From assembly GCF_010731715.1 (NCBI RefSeq), contig NZ_AP022587.1, forward strand, positions 1,488,001-1,552,000: a stretch of DNA of 64,000 nucleotides. The letters are read 5' to 3'. Below, piece by piece: positions 27,359 through 36,622 of this stretch; positions within the stretch are counted from its first letter, which is position 1; every line of letters starts with the position of its first letter. Made by a program: the position numbers and the translations under genes. The DNA comes from Mycobacterium stomatepiae (GTDB taxonomy: Bacteria > Actinomycetota > Actinomycetes > Mycobacteriales > Mycobacteriaceae). Under the pieces are notes generated by a model, which searched no databases, was not told the origin of the DNA, and was given only the letters and a program-made list of their open reading frames with translations.

Positions 27359-30300
27359 ATGAGTCCACGGCAGCCCGACTCGCAAGTTGCCCGATTTCAG
27401 CAGCTTCAGCCGCAAACAACGCCGGATACACCACAATCAGTAGCCGTGGCCGCATCGCCATCGACTCCTGTGCGAAAACCTGTTGGTCCATACTGGTACG
27501 AGAACCTGGGCGAAGACGAGTTCCAGAAGCTTTGCCATGTCCTGATCACCAGCAAGTTTGACAACGTCACCTGCTATCCAGTCGGACAGAAGGATGGCGG
27601 TCGAGACATCAAGCAGCGGATCGCATCCGGCGAGATTATCTATCAGGTCAAGTGGTCAAAAGATTCGGTGAAGAACCCTCTGACGTGGCTGGAGCAGGCC
27701 ATAGCTGGGGAGTCCAAGCAAATCAAGGCCCGAGTAAAGGCCGGGGCGACACACTACGTTCTGATGACCTCCGTTGCTGGAACGGCCGCGGCCGCTACCG
27801 GTCCGAAAAATTACGGCGCCGGCACAATCAACAAGCTTGAAACGGCGTTGGCAGGCTACGCAAGCGAATACGGCCTCGCCTCCATGGAGTGTTGGTGGCG
27901 TGATGAAATCGATGCGCGAGTTTCTGTGCTGCCCCGATCGGTACTGTGGCGGTTCCAACGAATGCTTGCTGGCCCAGAAGCAATGCGATTCCTGCTCCAG
28001 GCAGATGATTCAGAAGCTTCAGAGGCGAAGCTCGCGCTGCTCGTCCGCAAGGCGGTCCAAGCGCAGTGGTGGCAAGACATCAAGGTGAAGTTCAAGCAAG
28101 CCGAACTCGACAACGATGACTTAGAGGACCTGTTCGTCGATGTCAAAACCTATCCGAACCCGAAGCGGCTTAAGGACCACGCCGCTGTCATCCAGACTGG
28201 GGCGACGCCGATTGGTGCGGTGCACTACTTGGTGCATTCGCAGACGCCGTTCACGCTGGTGCGCGGCGAGCCGGGACAGGGAAAGTCGACTCTCGCACAA
28301 TACGTTTCACAGGTCTATCGGTCAGAGTTTGTCCCTGACGAGCCGGGAACCATACTGAAGCGCCCTGCTCTCAAGGCGTCCCAATCGCGAGTGCCCTTAA
28401 GGATAGATCTGCGCGACTATGGAGCGTGGCTGGATGGCACCGATCCGTTCGTCGAGTCGAACCTGACTACCAAGTCACCAGCTAAGCCGCGCAAGTTCGG
28501 CGCCGTTGAAAGATTCCTTGCTGTCTTCCTAGCTGCCCTCACAGAATCCGACAGCATTGAGATGGCCACGGTGAATGACTTGCTGGACCGATTCCCCGTA
28601 ATGCTCGTTTTCGATGGCCTGGACGAGGTAGCGCAGCGCGAAACGCGTCAGCGAGTGGTTACCGAGATTGAAAAATTCATTGGTCGATGGAGGGGCGGCA
28701 GTACGGTACCTCCGAAAATTGTTGTCACAACAAGGCCGAACGTCTCGAAGCTGCCCGAGCCAAGCTCTCAATGGTTCGAGCCAATCACGCTGTTAAAGCT
28801 CGATCACCAGCTACGCCTGGTCTACTTGCGCAAATGGTGCGCTGCGAGGGGCATCGTCAGCCGCGCCCGCCGGGAACTGATTCATAGCTTCGACACACGT
28901 ACCGCTGAGCCACACATCGCACAACTGGCCGAGAATCCAATGCAGTTGACGATTCTGCTCTACCTCCTGCATCTGCAAGGCCATTCGGTCCCTGATAAGA
29001 GGACACCGCTCTATGACGATTACATGAAAACATTCCTGAACCGTGAGGCCGAAAAGAGCGCTTCGGTGCGCGAGAACCGCGACAATCTTGAAGAGGTGAC
29101 CGCTTATCTCGGCTGGCATCTACAGGCTCTGGCCGAGCAGCACGGGAGCATTGGTCGGCTCAGCACTATCGATTTGAAGACCGAGATTTTCCGGTACCTG
29201 ACAGCTGCACAGAAGGATACCGGTTTGGTCGATGCGTTGTTCACAGACGTAACCGACAGGGTATGGGCATTGGCCAGTAAGGCACAGGGCACGTTCGAGT
29301 TTGACGTTCAACCGGTCCGCGAGTTCTTCGCCGCCAAATACTTGTCTCAGTTCGCGTCCGCTGACAAATCCGAGGTTTTGAAAGCGTTAATCCGACGGCC
29401 TTTCTGGTTCAACACCAGTCGGTTTTTCGCAGGGTTTGCTCATGCGAACGAGGTCGGCGGACTGGTCGACGCCCTCACCGAAGAGCTGACAGAGGCCAGG
29501 CACCCACTATCTGAGCGTGTTGCAACGTGGACGCTGCTAGCAGATGGCGTCTTCTCTTCAAAGCAGACAGCACAACGCCGTGCAGTTAATTTGCTCAGTG
29601 ATGACCTGGGCGTCCGTCTGCTTCGGTATATCAACGCTACCTCCGAACCGCTGCCTAACCTGCCGGCTGACCGCGGATGGGCGATGCTGTGTGAACAGTT
29701 GCTGGACGCGGCCTTGGCACAGCCCGTGAGCGCGCTGTCCTATGAGCGACTAGACCTGGCGGCCACACTCGCTACAGATGTGGAGCCGATCAGTCAGTGG
29801 TGGCTCCAACATGCCCGTCCCGAGTTTGGTACGGCAGACGAGCTGCCATGGTTGCGTCTTGGTGCGTCCGTTACAGCCGGACGCCTCCTCGAGTCCGGAG
29901 ACTTGGACACACTGGCGCTCGCAGATTCCGCTGCGGCGCCCTCAGCGATCGCTTGCGGTGTCGCGCCGCCACTAGGGTCGTCAATGGAGCAGGCGATGTT
30001 GGCCGCGATCCTATCTGGGCACTGTTCGGACGTCATTTCGCCGCGGACCGGCTTCATTCCGGACTTCGTTAACGCGCTAGCACCTCGCGAGTTCATTCAC
30101 CTAGCCAAGGCAAACGATCGGAGCATCTTCGAGATGCGCTCCGCCCACTGTGACGAGCTGATGCCAACGCTTAAGCGCCAGGATGCTTTTCGGCGCCTCA
30201 GAAAGCGAGAACCAGTGTTCGACAAGGTTCAGCGTGCAATGAACACAGTTCGCCGCTCACCCAACACCGTCGCGCCCTGGAGCGGCGCAGCGGAGCTTTT

Positions 30301-31093
30301 GCGCCAACTTTATGGGCCGTCCTGGTTATGCACCGAGATCGCGATTATCGGCGCTGCGATCGACCCGAATACGCGACGCGATGTCGGGCCGATGAATCCC
30401 AATCGTTCGACGTTTGGGCCCGAGATCGATTACGGCCGTCTCGTGAACGACACGCGACGTAACCGAAATAACGTGGGGTGGTGGCTCGACCAGCGCAGTG
30501 CGCTCGCTGCGTCGGACCGCGCGGTATGGGTATATGCACTTGCCGCAGTCGCGAGCCCCACTGTCGTACGCGCCTGCCTGGGTGAGTTAGCTGAAGATAT
30601 CGATGCGCTCAATTCCGAGCGTGTTACTGCCCTCATGGCGAGCTCAAGCCGGCTGGGATTGTCACAAATTAGCCGCCGACTGCCATCAGACATAGCCGCC
30701 TCGGCAATGGCGCTATCGCTCTCCGTATGCCTACTGGTCGCCCATCACACGGATCTGCTGAACGCCGAGCCGAACCTTCTGACTAGCTTCACGCCTGAGC
30801 TAGCTACCCAAGCCGCCCAATTTGGCCCTGCAGGCTGGCCAGCGTTGTACATCGCAGGAATGGCCCTGTATAGCACGGAGTCGCAGGACTGGCTTGAGGT
30901 CCTTGAAGCCTTCGGAGCCGCTGCCGTAGGCGGTGTCGCATATGGCCCGCTGCCCGGAGGGCTATGCGAGCAAATCCTCAATAATTCGGCCCGTTACCCG
31001 TTGCAGTGGGTCCAGATCGCTGAAGCTTCTCGATCGCGACGGAATACAGAATTGCCATTACTTTCTGTTACCGGCTCGTGGTTCGAAGATTAA
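27359..31093 (+). CDS. Mrr-like nuclease-NACHT NTPase fusion, candidate antiphage protein
   Basis: A 1244-aa protein. Residues ~45-170 form an Mrr/PD-(D/E)XK-like domain: LGEDEFQKLCHVL, GGRDI (D83) and IIYQVKW (Q96, K98) are the expected catalytic positions. A NACHT NTPase follows: Walker A GEPGQGKST at 303-311 and Walker B LVFDGLDE at 416-423, then a TTRPN sensor-like segment near 460. The remaining ~650 residues are alpha-helical, compatible with a sensor, without an obvious repeat. Nuclease-NACHT proteins (bNACHT/Avs-like) sense phage products and destroy DNA to abort infection. First gene of the element, intact, ATG at 27359. Function is inferred from architecture. Confidence 0.82.
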   Translation: MSPRQPDSQVARFQQLQPQTTPDTPQSVAVAASPSTPVRKPVGPYWYENLGEDEFQKLCHVLITSKFDNVTCYPVGQKDGGRDIKQRIASGEIIYQVKWSKDSVKNPLTWLEQAIAGESKQIKARVKAGATHYVLMTSVAGTAAAATGPKNYGAGTINKLETALAGYASEYGLASMECWWRDEIDARVSVLPRSVLWRFQRMLAGPEAMRFLLQADDSEASEAKLALLVRKAVQAQWWQDIKVKFKQAELDNDDLEDLFVDVKTYPNPKRLKDHAAVIQTGATPIGAVHYLVHSQTPFTLVRGEPGQGKSTLAQYVSQVYRSEFVPDEPGTILKRPALKASQSRVPLRIDLRDYGAWLDGTDPFVESNLTTKSPAKPRKFGAVERFLAVFLAALTESDSIEMATVNDLLDRFPVMLVFDGLDEVAQRETRQRVVTEIEKFIGRWRGGSTVPPKIVVTTRPNVSKLPEPSSQWFEPITLLKLDHQLRLVYLRKWCAARGIVSRARRELIHSFDTRTAEPHIAQLAENPMQLTILLYLLHLQGHSVPDKRTPLYDDYMKTFLNREAEKSASVRENRDNLEEVTAYLGWHLQALAEQHGSIGRLSTIDLKTEIFRYLTAAQKDTGLVDALFTDVTDRVWALASKAQGTFEFDVQPVREFFAAKYLSQFASADKSEVLKALIRRPFWFNTSRFFAGFAHANEVGGLVDALTEELTEARHPLSERVATWTLLADGVFSSKQTAQRRAVNLLSDDLGVRLLRYINATSEPLPNLPADRGWAMLCEQLLDAALAQPVSALSYERLDLAATLATDVEPISQWWLQHARPEFGTADELPWLRLGASVTAGRLLESGDLDTLALADSAAAPSAIACGVAPPLGSSMEQAMLAAILSGHCSDVISPRTGFIPDFVNALAPREFIHLAKANDRSIFEMRSAHCDELMPTLKRQDAFRRLRKREPVFDKVQRAMNTVRRSPNTVAPWSGAAELLRQLYGPSWLCTEIAIIGAAIDPNTRRDVGPMNPNRSTFGPEIDYGRLVNDTRRNRNNVGWWLDQRSALAASDRAVWVYALAAVASPTVVRACLGELAEDIDALNSERVTALMASSSRLGLSQISRRLPSDIAASAMALSLSVCLLVAHHTDLLNAEPNLLTSFTPELATQAAQFGPAGWPALYIAGMALYSTESQDWLEVLEAFGAAAVGGVAYGPLPGGLCEQILNNSARYPLQWVQIAEASRSRRNTELPLLSVTGSWFED

Positions 31094-31749
31094 CGCTAAT
31101 GCTTGTATCTCGCTAATCGCACTGAGAAGTTGGAGTGGCTCCCTCATACCTTGCTCAATCAGGGAGGGAGCACGGAATATGAACTCTGGAACATACCGCA
31201 GGCAAGCCAATTGGAAGCAGGCGCTAAGGCTTGGACACAGCTGAACCTACGGGCACACCATCCCGAAGCTTCGGAGAATCAGGCGAGCGATAGTTCAGCT
31301 CGTAATGGCTAATTCTGATCCTGCCGGAAACTTCCTGGACGCAGAGTTGGGGAAATTCGGCTTCGCGAGTGTGTCAGCCCTAGCGCGGTCGAAGGGGACC
31401 ACCCCCAGGCAATGCTCCATGGTTGCTATAGGACCCCGGTTGCTGCGGTTGTATGGTCCGAACTGCATAGCTAGCTATCTCCTGCATTTGCCCAGTTACC
31501 GCAATGCATCGGCATTTTCCGGGGTTGCGGTCTCATGATATTCGGCCCCAACGCGCTGGTTGCATGTTTGCGGACGAGGTCAGACCTGTTCCTGCTGGTC
31601 AGCTTCTTGGCAGTATCGTTTGCCAACCGGATAAGCCGGCTTCAGTTACAGATGCTTCAGAGTTAGCGGACAAGCCCACTCTGACTTTGCACGCCACTTG
31701 TCAGACTGCCCGCAAGAGTCGGTCAGCCGTTCACCAAGCCGGGACGACA
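31094..31749. other. Stretch without a convincing gene
   Basis: Between the NACHT gene and the next supported gene there are only short frames (a TTG-started 69-aa frame at 31103, a 77-aa ATG frame at 31305) with no recognisable family, no good ribosome site and no operon overlap. They could be decayed or unknown small genes. Confidence 0.4.
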
Positions 31750-32205
31750 ATGGTCCATGGACAAAGACGCTGTGAGGCGGCGAAGGCGGAACAGGTGATC
31801 ACCTACGACGCCTGGAGCGATGGTGCACACTGCCGTCACTGTCAGCGGCTCGTGGCTAAGGGGTCGGCGCACGAGGAGGGCGGCCTCCGATGTGATGCGC
31901 ACTGGGACTGTGCCCGTCGCGCGAGGCTTGAGCAACGGGCCCGTGACGCCGAACCCAGCGCGTCGGAGCGCAGCCTGCGCGGTCGAATCGGTGCCTACAC
32001 GCGGTGGGCCAACACCGGGGATCGGTACACGGCCACAAGGGCTATGCGGGAGGGCTTCTACGCGAAGTTTGAGCGCGAGGTCGACCCGGAAGGCAAGCTC
32101 ACTCCTGGGGAGCGCGCCAAGCGCGCCGAGTACGCCCGCAAGGCTCATATGCAACGGATGGCGCTGAAATCCGCACAGGTGCGACGCAGGCGGCGTCAGC
32201 CGTGA
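31750..32205 (+). CDS. Hypothetical basic protein with Cys/His cluster
   Basis: About 151 aa from the ATG at 31750. CRHCQRLVAKG followed by LRCDAHWDC suggests one zinc-ribbon-like knuckle; the C-terminal half is highly basic and helical (TPGERAKRAEYARKAHMQRM...RRRRR). It resembles small nucleic-acid-binding proteins of actinobacterial phages and islands, but I do not recognise a family. Its stop overlaps the next gene's GTG, starting a tightly coupled three-gene run (31750-33667). Confidence 0.6.
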   Translation: MVHGQRRCEAAKAEQVITYDAWSDGAHCRHCQRLVAKGSAHEEGGLRCDAHWDCARRARLEQRARDAEPSASERSLRGRIGAYTRWANTGDRYTATRAMREGFYAKFEREVDPEGKLTPGERAKRAEYARKAHMQRMALKSAQVRRRRRQP

Positions 32206-32681
32206 GCCGGCGCTACATCAGCATTCCCGAAGCCGCCGAATACCTCGGCATCAGTACAAAGTTCGTGCGAAAACTGATCATGGAGGGCAAGATCAAGGGC
32301 TACCGCATCGGCAGCTATGCACGCCACCGCACGCTCAGGGTCGACCTGGATGAGATCGATGAGAAGCTCATGCAACCGATTGGGTTTTACTGGAACGATC
32401 CCTTTGCAATGCCACGCAAACGCGAGGGCCGACAAGTTCCGGATCGGTCAAACGCGGTCAAACGGGTCGAGGAATCAGCGGCGGTCAAGAAGATCGCCCA
32501 GCGAAGTTCGCGACCACCCAAGCGCTACTGCAAATGCGGGCACACCGATGCGGGTCACGGCCTCAAAACAACCATCGCACCCGGCACTATCAACCCACCC
32601 AAGATTGGCGCGTGCTGGACATGCGGGTGTAAGCAGTTTGTCGAAGACGCCGGTGGCCGAACGAAAGAGGGAAGTCAATGA
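32202..32681 (+). CDS. Excisionase-type HTH protein with C-terminal zinc ribbon
   Basis: A 159-aa protein. The N-terminus is a MerR-like/excisionase winged HTH: SIPEAAEYLGISTKFVRKLI and GYRIGSYARHRTLRVDLDEI. The C-terminus has a CKCGHTDAGH...CWTCGCKQF knuckle. Coupled by 4-bp overlaps to both neighbours. A role in excision control or transcription of the element is likely. Confidence 0.72.
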   Translation: MSRRYISIPEAAEYLGISTKFVRKLIMEGKIKGYRIGSYARHRTLRVDLDEIDEKLMQPIGFYWNDPFAMPRKREGRQVPDRSNAVKRVEESAAVKKIAQRSSRPPKRYCKCGHTDAGHGLKTTIAPGTINPPKIGACWTCGCKQFVEDAGGRTKEGSQ

Positions 32682-33667
32682 CGGTGGTTGAACGTAAGCT
32701 CCCAGGCCAACCCGCGACACGCGAAGAAGCTATCCGTGAATACGAGAGTTGGCGTTGGGCCAACGTGAAGGAAGGCCCTGGGCAAGCTGCGATCTTCGCT
32801 CTGCTCACCCCCAAGCCCGAGGAGATATTCCGGTGGCGCATCCAGCTGGACTGCGGCTGCATCCGCGAGGTGCAAACTCGTGGTGATGATGTTCAAGAGC
32901 TGCTGGCGCAATCGGATAGCTACCACTTCACCTCGGTAAAGGCGTCAGAACGGGACCGTAGAGAGGCCAACGAGCGGTTTAACGCAGACTGGCAAGAGGA
33001 TCGTGAGGCCGAAGCCGCCGGTGAAGAGCCACCAGTTAGGCCAAAAAGACCCAGTTTGAAGGGCAAGGAAAAGCTGACGGCGGGTCAGTGGTTGTGCGAA
33101 TACAACAGCGAGTGCCCGAGGTACCGGTGGTGGGGCGGCGGTCCCGTGCGGGAGATCGTCGAGTGGATCAGGCGCCGCGATCAACTACACATCTGCGAAC
33201 CACTAGAAATCGACGGCGAGATGATCGGGTCCAGGAAAGAGTATGCCGTGTGGGAGGTGCTGCTCAGTTGTGGGCACTACGAGCAGAAATGGGTCGACGA
33301 TCTCGACTGGAAGCCTGAAGACGGCATCGGCCACAAAAAGCCCGGCAAAAACGGGTTCCTGCCGCTCGATGAGCTTCTCTCCGAGATCGTCAAGGACAGG
33401 GAGCAGGACGACGAGCGGTTTTGGCGCCGCGTATATGCCGAGAACCACCCTGACCCGGTGCCGTTCGCCCAGTGCAAGACCTGCGGCAACTTGCGATCCA
33501 TGGTGGCCTACGAGCGCGTTGGGTTCCTGGCGCCCAAGCCGAAGCCGATCAAACCCGTCAAGCCCAGACCGAAGCCCCGCAAAACGTTGGAGCGGCAGTT
33601 GCAGAAACTGGAAGCCGAAGCCGCGGCACTACGGAACGAGTTAGAGAGTCGCCGACCCGATGAGTGA
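32678..33667 (+). CDS. Hypothetical protein of actinobacterial mobile elements
   Basis: A 329-aa hydrophilic protein. Two similar segments stand out: RWRIQLDCGCIREVQTRG and WEVLLSCGHYEQKWVDDL each put a CGC/CGH next to a Trp-rich strand, suggesting an internal duplication. CKTCGNLRSM near the end could bind zinc. The C-terminus is a Lys/Pro linker (PKPKPIKPVKPRPKP) and a coiled coil (LERQLQKLEAEAAALRNELE). No known function. Confidence 0.65.
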   Translation: MTVVERKLPGQPATREEAIREYESWRWANVKEGPGQAAIFALLTPKPEEIFRWRIQLDCGCIREVQTRGDDVQELLAQSDSYHFTSVKASERDRREANERFNADWQEDREAEAAGEEPPVRPKRPSLKGKEKLTAGQWLCEYNSECPRYRWWGGGPVREIVEWIRRRDQLHICEPLEIDGEMIGSRKEYAVWEVLLSCGHYEQKWVDDLDWKPEDGIGHKKPGKNGFLPLDELLSEIVKDREQDDERFWRRVYAENHPDPVPFAQCKTCGNLRSMVAYERVGFLAPKPKPIKPVKPRPKPRKTLERQLQKLEAEAAALRNELESRRPDE

Positions 33668-33691
33668 CGCCGACTGCTATATGACCGGGGG

Positions 33692-34018
33692 CTAACCTCG
33701 CCTGCGGGCGTCGTCCAGCCATTTCTCTACATCAGCGCGCCGGTACTTCACATGCCGACCAAGCCTGAATGATCCGGGCCCGGTACCGGCATATCGGAAG
33801 TATCGCAGGGTGGCGACCGGGATCTTCGTCATCGCTGAGACTTCGGCTGTTGTGAGGATTTCGCCGCCAGGATCTGGTGCAGACGCTAGCGGTTCCGGGG
33901 CTAGCAGGCTTTCCGCGATGGATAGCAGCGCGTAGGCACTCGCTAGCTTCCACGGCGAGACATGGGCCTCATCGATCCGGTTCGCCGCTTGGACCGCCTT
34001 GTCGTGCCAGTTCACCAT
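33692..34018 (-). CDS. Excisionase-like HTH protein
   Basis: A 108-aa protein whose C-terminal half is a DNA-binding helix-turn-helix of the excisionase/MerR type: LTTAEVSAMTKIPVATLRYF, RLGRHVKYRRADVEKWLDDA. The N-terminal helical part may dimerise. It is divergent from the gene at 34082, so the ~60-bp gap probably holds control elements. Confidence 0.75.
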   Translation of the reverse strand: MVNWHDKAVQAANRIDEAHVSPWKLASAYALLSIAESLLAPEPLASAPDPGGEILTTAEVSAMTKIPVATLRYFRYAGTGPGSFRLGRHVKYRRADVEKWLDDARRRG

Positions 34019-34081
34019 TGACCTTCCTTATCGCGGATGCCGTCGACATGCGCCAGACTGACGACGTTTCGAAGCACATAC

Positions 34082-34855
34082 GTGTCGGTCACAAGTCATA
34101 GACTGAGCGCGGCAGATTGGAGCCGCATGATTGCTGCGCGCGAGCTGGCCGCCGACTGCGGTGTCGATGTGGGCGACGTGCTTACAGCCCTTGCAGCAAT
34201 GCACGAGTTAACGCTCGGACCTGATAGTGGTGTGCGCGAACACGCTGCCAACCTAATTCGCGAACGGTTTCGCGAGCCAAAGCCCCGCAGGACAGGGAAT
34301 ACTCCAACGCCCGGCCTGGGACCAGATGAGCAGCTACAGCGGCTACGTGACAAGCTCGCGAGTAATACGGGCCATCCTTCAACGCCAACCGTCAACTTCT
34401 CCGTGACACCATCGCGCCGGCCACGCAAAAAGGATCGAGGATGGCGCCCAGGCGACACACCCCTCCCCAAGGTAGTCAAAGCACTAGCAGACCAGATTGT
34501 CGAATGGAATTACGCCCCGAAACGCCCCGCTGGTGTGATCTTCGCCGAAGAACTCGCTACGGCGCGCCAACGGCAAACCGAATGGGCCAAGCAATGTTTT
34601 GAGCAAGGAGTACTGCTCAGCGACGAGATAATCGTAGGCTGGGTCAGAGCCTTCCCAGACATGGTGCTGCCGCCGCGCGAAGTAGTCCGACTCGCTGCCG
34701 CGGGCCTGACGCCAAACGGTGCCAAACTCCGCCTATGGTACGGGCGGTGCAGAGACGACCGACCAATGTTGTTGGACCAGATTCGTATGGGCGACATCTC
34801 GGTCGAACAGGCGGTCGCCGATGTGATGGAGTACGAGCGCGGACAGGGCGGTTAG
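34082..34855 (+). CDS. Hypothetical protein of integrative element
   Basis: About 257 aa; the frame is open from 34037 but GTG 34082 or ATG 34127 are likelier starts. The protein is helical and basic (RPRKKDRGWRPGDTPLPKVV) with no signal peptide or known motif. It may be DNA-binding. Followed by a terminator-like hairpin. Confidence 0.55.
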   Translation: MSVTSHRLSAADWSRMIAARELAADCGVDVGDVLTALAAMHELTLGPDSGVREHAANLIRERFREPKPRRTGNTPTPGLGPDEQLQRLRDKLASNTGHPSTPTVNFSVTPSRRPRKKDRGWRPGDTPLPKVVKALADQIVEWNYAPKRPAGVIFAEELATARQRQTEWAKQCFEQGVLLSDEIIVGWVRAFPDMVLPPREVVRLAAAGLTPNGAKLRLWYGRCRDDRPMLLDQIRMGDISVEQAVADVMEYERGQGG

Positions 34856-34962
34856 CCAGGCCGAACGCTAGGCGGATACGGAAACCCCCGCGTTAGCTAA
34901 CACCGCATTGCGTATCTGACCCGGCGTTTTTGGTCGCCGTGCGCTCGGGGAGCGAGTAAAAG

Positions 34963-35012
34963 AAAAGGCCCCCCGGGGCATCGCGCCTCGGAGGGTACCT
35001 TCTTTTTTCGCG
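34963..35012 (+). terminator. Intrinsic terminator-like hairpin
   Basis: AAGGCCCCCCGGGGC, a short loop, then GCCTCGGAGGGTACCTTC can fold into an imperfect GC-rich stem followed by TTCTTTTTT. It would end transcription from the 34082 gene before the Abi-like gene, which has its own ribosome site. Confidence 0.55.
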
Positions 35013-35059
35013 AGGCTCATGTCCTCGCCTCTGGTACCAGTCTAGCAAGGAGGTAGCTT

Positions 35060-35834
35060 GTGCTTCAAGGAGCGAGGTTGCAGGCCGTGACCAGCCACAT
35101 CACCCCGGCAAGATTCGCTACTTACCTCACTGCGACCCAGAACAATACAAGCGCCGCCTTAAACCTATATCGATGGAACATCGAGATGGCCGGTGCTATG
35201 TATGAAGCGCTTGGCGTCGCCGAGGTATTCCTGCGCAACGCAGTTGACGCACAACTCAAGCTCTGGAACGCCGCTCAGCCGCCCCATCGTGGACGTGGCA
35301 TCTCCTACAACCACGAGTGGGTCAAAGTCCCAGCAGCCCCGCTATGGGGCGTCCTTAATCCCAGACGGCGCGGAGCGCCAGGCAACTATTCCACCTACGA
35401 TGACGCATTTCGCCGTGCTGAAAACGACCGGAACGCACGTGCGCCGGGTCATCGCCGACACGGCCACGCCATAGACCACGACGACGTTGTAGCGCACCTG
35501 ACGTTCGGGACCTGGAACTCACTGCTTCCCCCGGAAGGACCGGTCTACAACGCCACCGGGGCTCAAACCAAGGCCGCAAGCGGCATTATGGAACAGCGCA
35601 ATCCAGCATGCCTTCCCCCATCACCGCGACCCGGTTGTGATCAAGTTCTGGGTAGAGCGCCTTCATAGTGTGCGCAACCGCGTCGCCCACATGGAACCCC
35701 TAGTAGACATCGAGCCGATGAGCTATCACCGCACCATCGCGCGGCTGCTCAACGCGATCGACCCGACGCTGAAAGATTGGTACACGGCAACGAGCCGTAT
35801 CCCCGAGATCTGCCGACGTCGCCCAGTGCTCTAG
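35060..35834 (+). pseudogene. Abi-like HEPN-family abortive infection protein, frameshifted
   Basis: The GTG at 35060 is preceded by AAGGAGG at the right distance. The first frame gives ARFATYLTATQNNTSAALNL, YEALGVAEVFLRNAVDAQL and HLTFGTWNSLLP, typical of the Abi_2/AbiD-type family. The frame then changes in the five-C run at 35528-35532: removing one C gives LLPRKDR...AALWNSAIQHAFPHHRDPV and leads into the other frame with VRNRVAHMEP, the HEPN RNase motif (R-x4-H). Intact, it would be ~257 aa and would probably cleave RNA during phage infection. A base-calling error in the C run is possible. Confidence 0.78.
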
Positions 35835-35841
35835 GGCGCCC

Positions 35842-35877
35842 CTATATATCCAACTGCAGCTATATATCCAACTGCAG
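35842..35877 (+). repeat. Tandem 18-bp duplication at resolvase 3' end
   Basis: Two perfect adjacent copies of an 18-bp unit (CTATATATCCAACTGCAG). The right copy encodes the last five codons and stop of the resolvase gene; the left copy lies beyond the stop. Confidence 0.9.
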
Positions 35878-36450
35878 CGCGCGGTACACGGTTGCCCTGC
35901 TAACTCCCAACGTGGACGCGATTGTGCTAGCCGATTCACCGCTGGCGTGCATCCGCTGGGCTAAAGCAGCTTTGGAGGCATCGAGTGCCTTGGGTCGACC
36001 AATCGCCTGACCACGCGCCCGACGCGCCTCCCGCGCCGCCTCCCTACGCTCGCGACCTAGCTCAAGTTCAAGCTCAGCCAGGCTGGCGAGCACACCGGCA
36101 ACCATCCGTCCCGTCGCGTTCGACGTGTCAATCCCCTCACGCAGCGAGCGGAGCACGATGTCACGCCGACCCAGGTCACGGATCGTCGTCATCACCTCGG
36201 CCGCGTTACGTCCAAGCCGGTCAATACCAACCACAACGATTGCGTCCCCAGGCCGGGCATAGTCGAGCAGTGCGCCTAGGCCCGGCCGCTGCTCGCGCGT
36301 TGACGTTCCCGACAGCTTGTCGCTGTAGACGCGCTTGGGATCAACCCCCGCCGCGGTAAGTGCATCAAGTTGTTGGTCTAGGGACTGGTGGCCGGTCGAG
36401 ACGCGGGCGTAGCCGATCTGAACACCCGTGGGGGCGGTGGCGGTGGTCAT
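35860..36450 (-). CDS. Serine recombinase, resolvase/invertase type
   Basis: A 196-aa small serine recombinase. IGYARVSTGHQSLDQQ contains the nucleophilic Ser; YSDKLSGT, RPGLGALLDYARPGDAIVVV and DRLGRN are conserved active-site and dimer segments; the C-terminus is a Hin-type HTH (SASTIASTLGVSRATVYRAL). It would resolve element dimers or cointegrates. Two dyads with a shared GTCTCA/TGAGAC core lie just upstream. No Tn3 transposase is visible, so it is either a transposon remnant or a maintenance resolvase. Confidence 0.92.
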   Translation of the reverse strand: MTTATAPTGVQIGYARVSTGHQSLDQQLDALTAAGVDPKRVYSDKLSGTSTREQRPGLGALLDYARPGDAIVVVGIDRLGRNAAEVMTTIRDLGRRDIVLRSLREGIDTSNATGRMVAGVLASLAELELELGRERREAAREARRARGQAIGRPKALDASKAALAQRMHASGESASTIASTLGVSRATVYRALQLDI

Positions 36451-36460
36451 GCCTCAAGTA

Positions 36461-36592
36461 TGTCTCAAAAGTCTCAGAACTACAAGTATTGAGACGATGG
36501 TTTTGAGCCAACTTCTGCGACAGCACGACCTGGGACTTCCTACGCCACAATGTGACCTGTCCGAGGTGTCTCAGTTCTAAAGAATTGAGACA
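36461..36592. promoter_or_regulatory. Dyads resembling a resolvase res site
   Basis: GTCTCA-N13-TGAGAC at 36471-36495 and GTCTCA-N12-TGAGAC at 36568-36591, with extra half-sites TGTCTCA (36461) and TTTTGAG (about 36500). Spaced ~97 bp apart directly upstream of the resolvase start, they match the layout of multi-subsite res regions. They may also control transcription of both neighbours. Confidence 0.65.
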
Positions 36593-36622
36593 GTCGGAGA
36601 GGGGTCAAGCGCGGCAAACTCC

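Noticed and set aside
35842..35877. CRISPR-like repeat
   Set aside because: Two adjacent 18-bp copies without spacers; no array or cas gene in the window.
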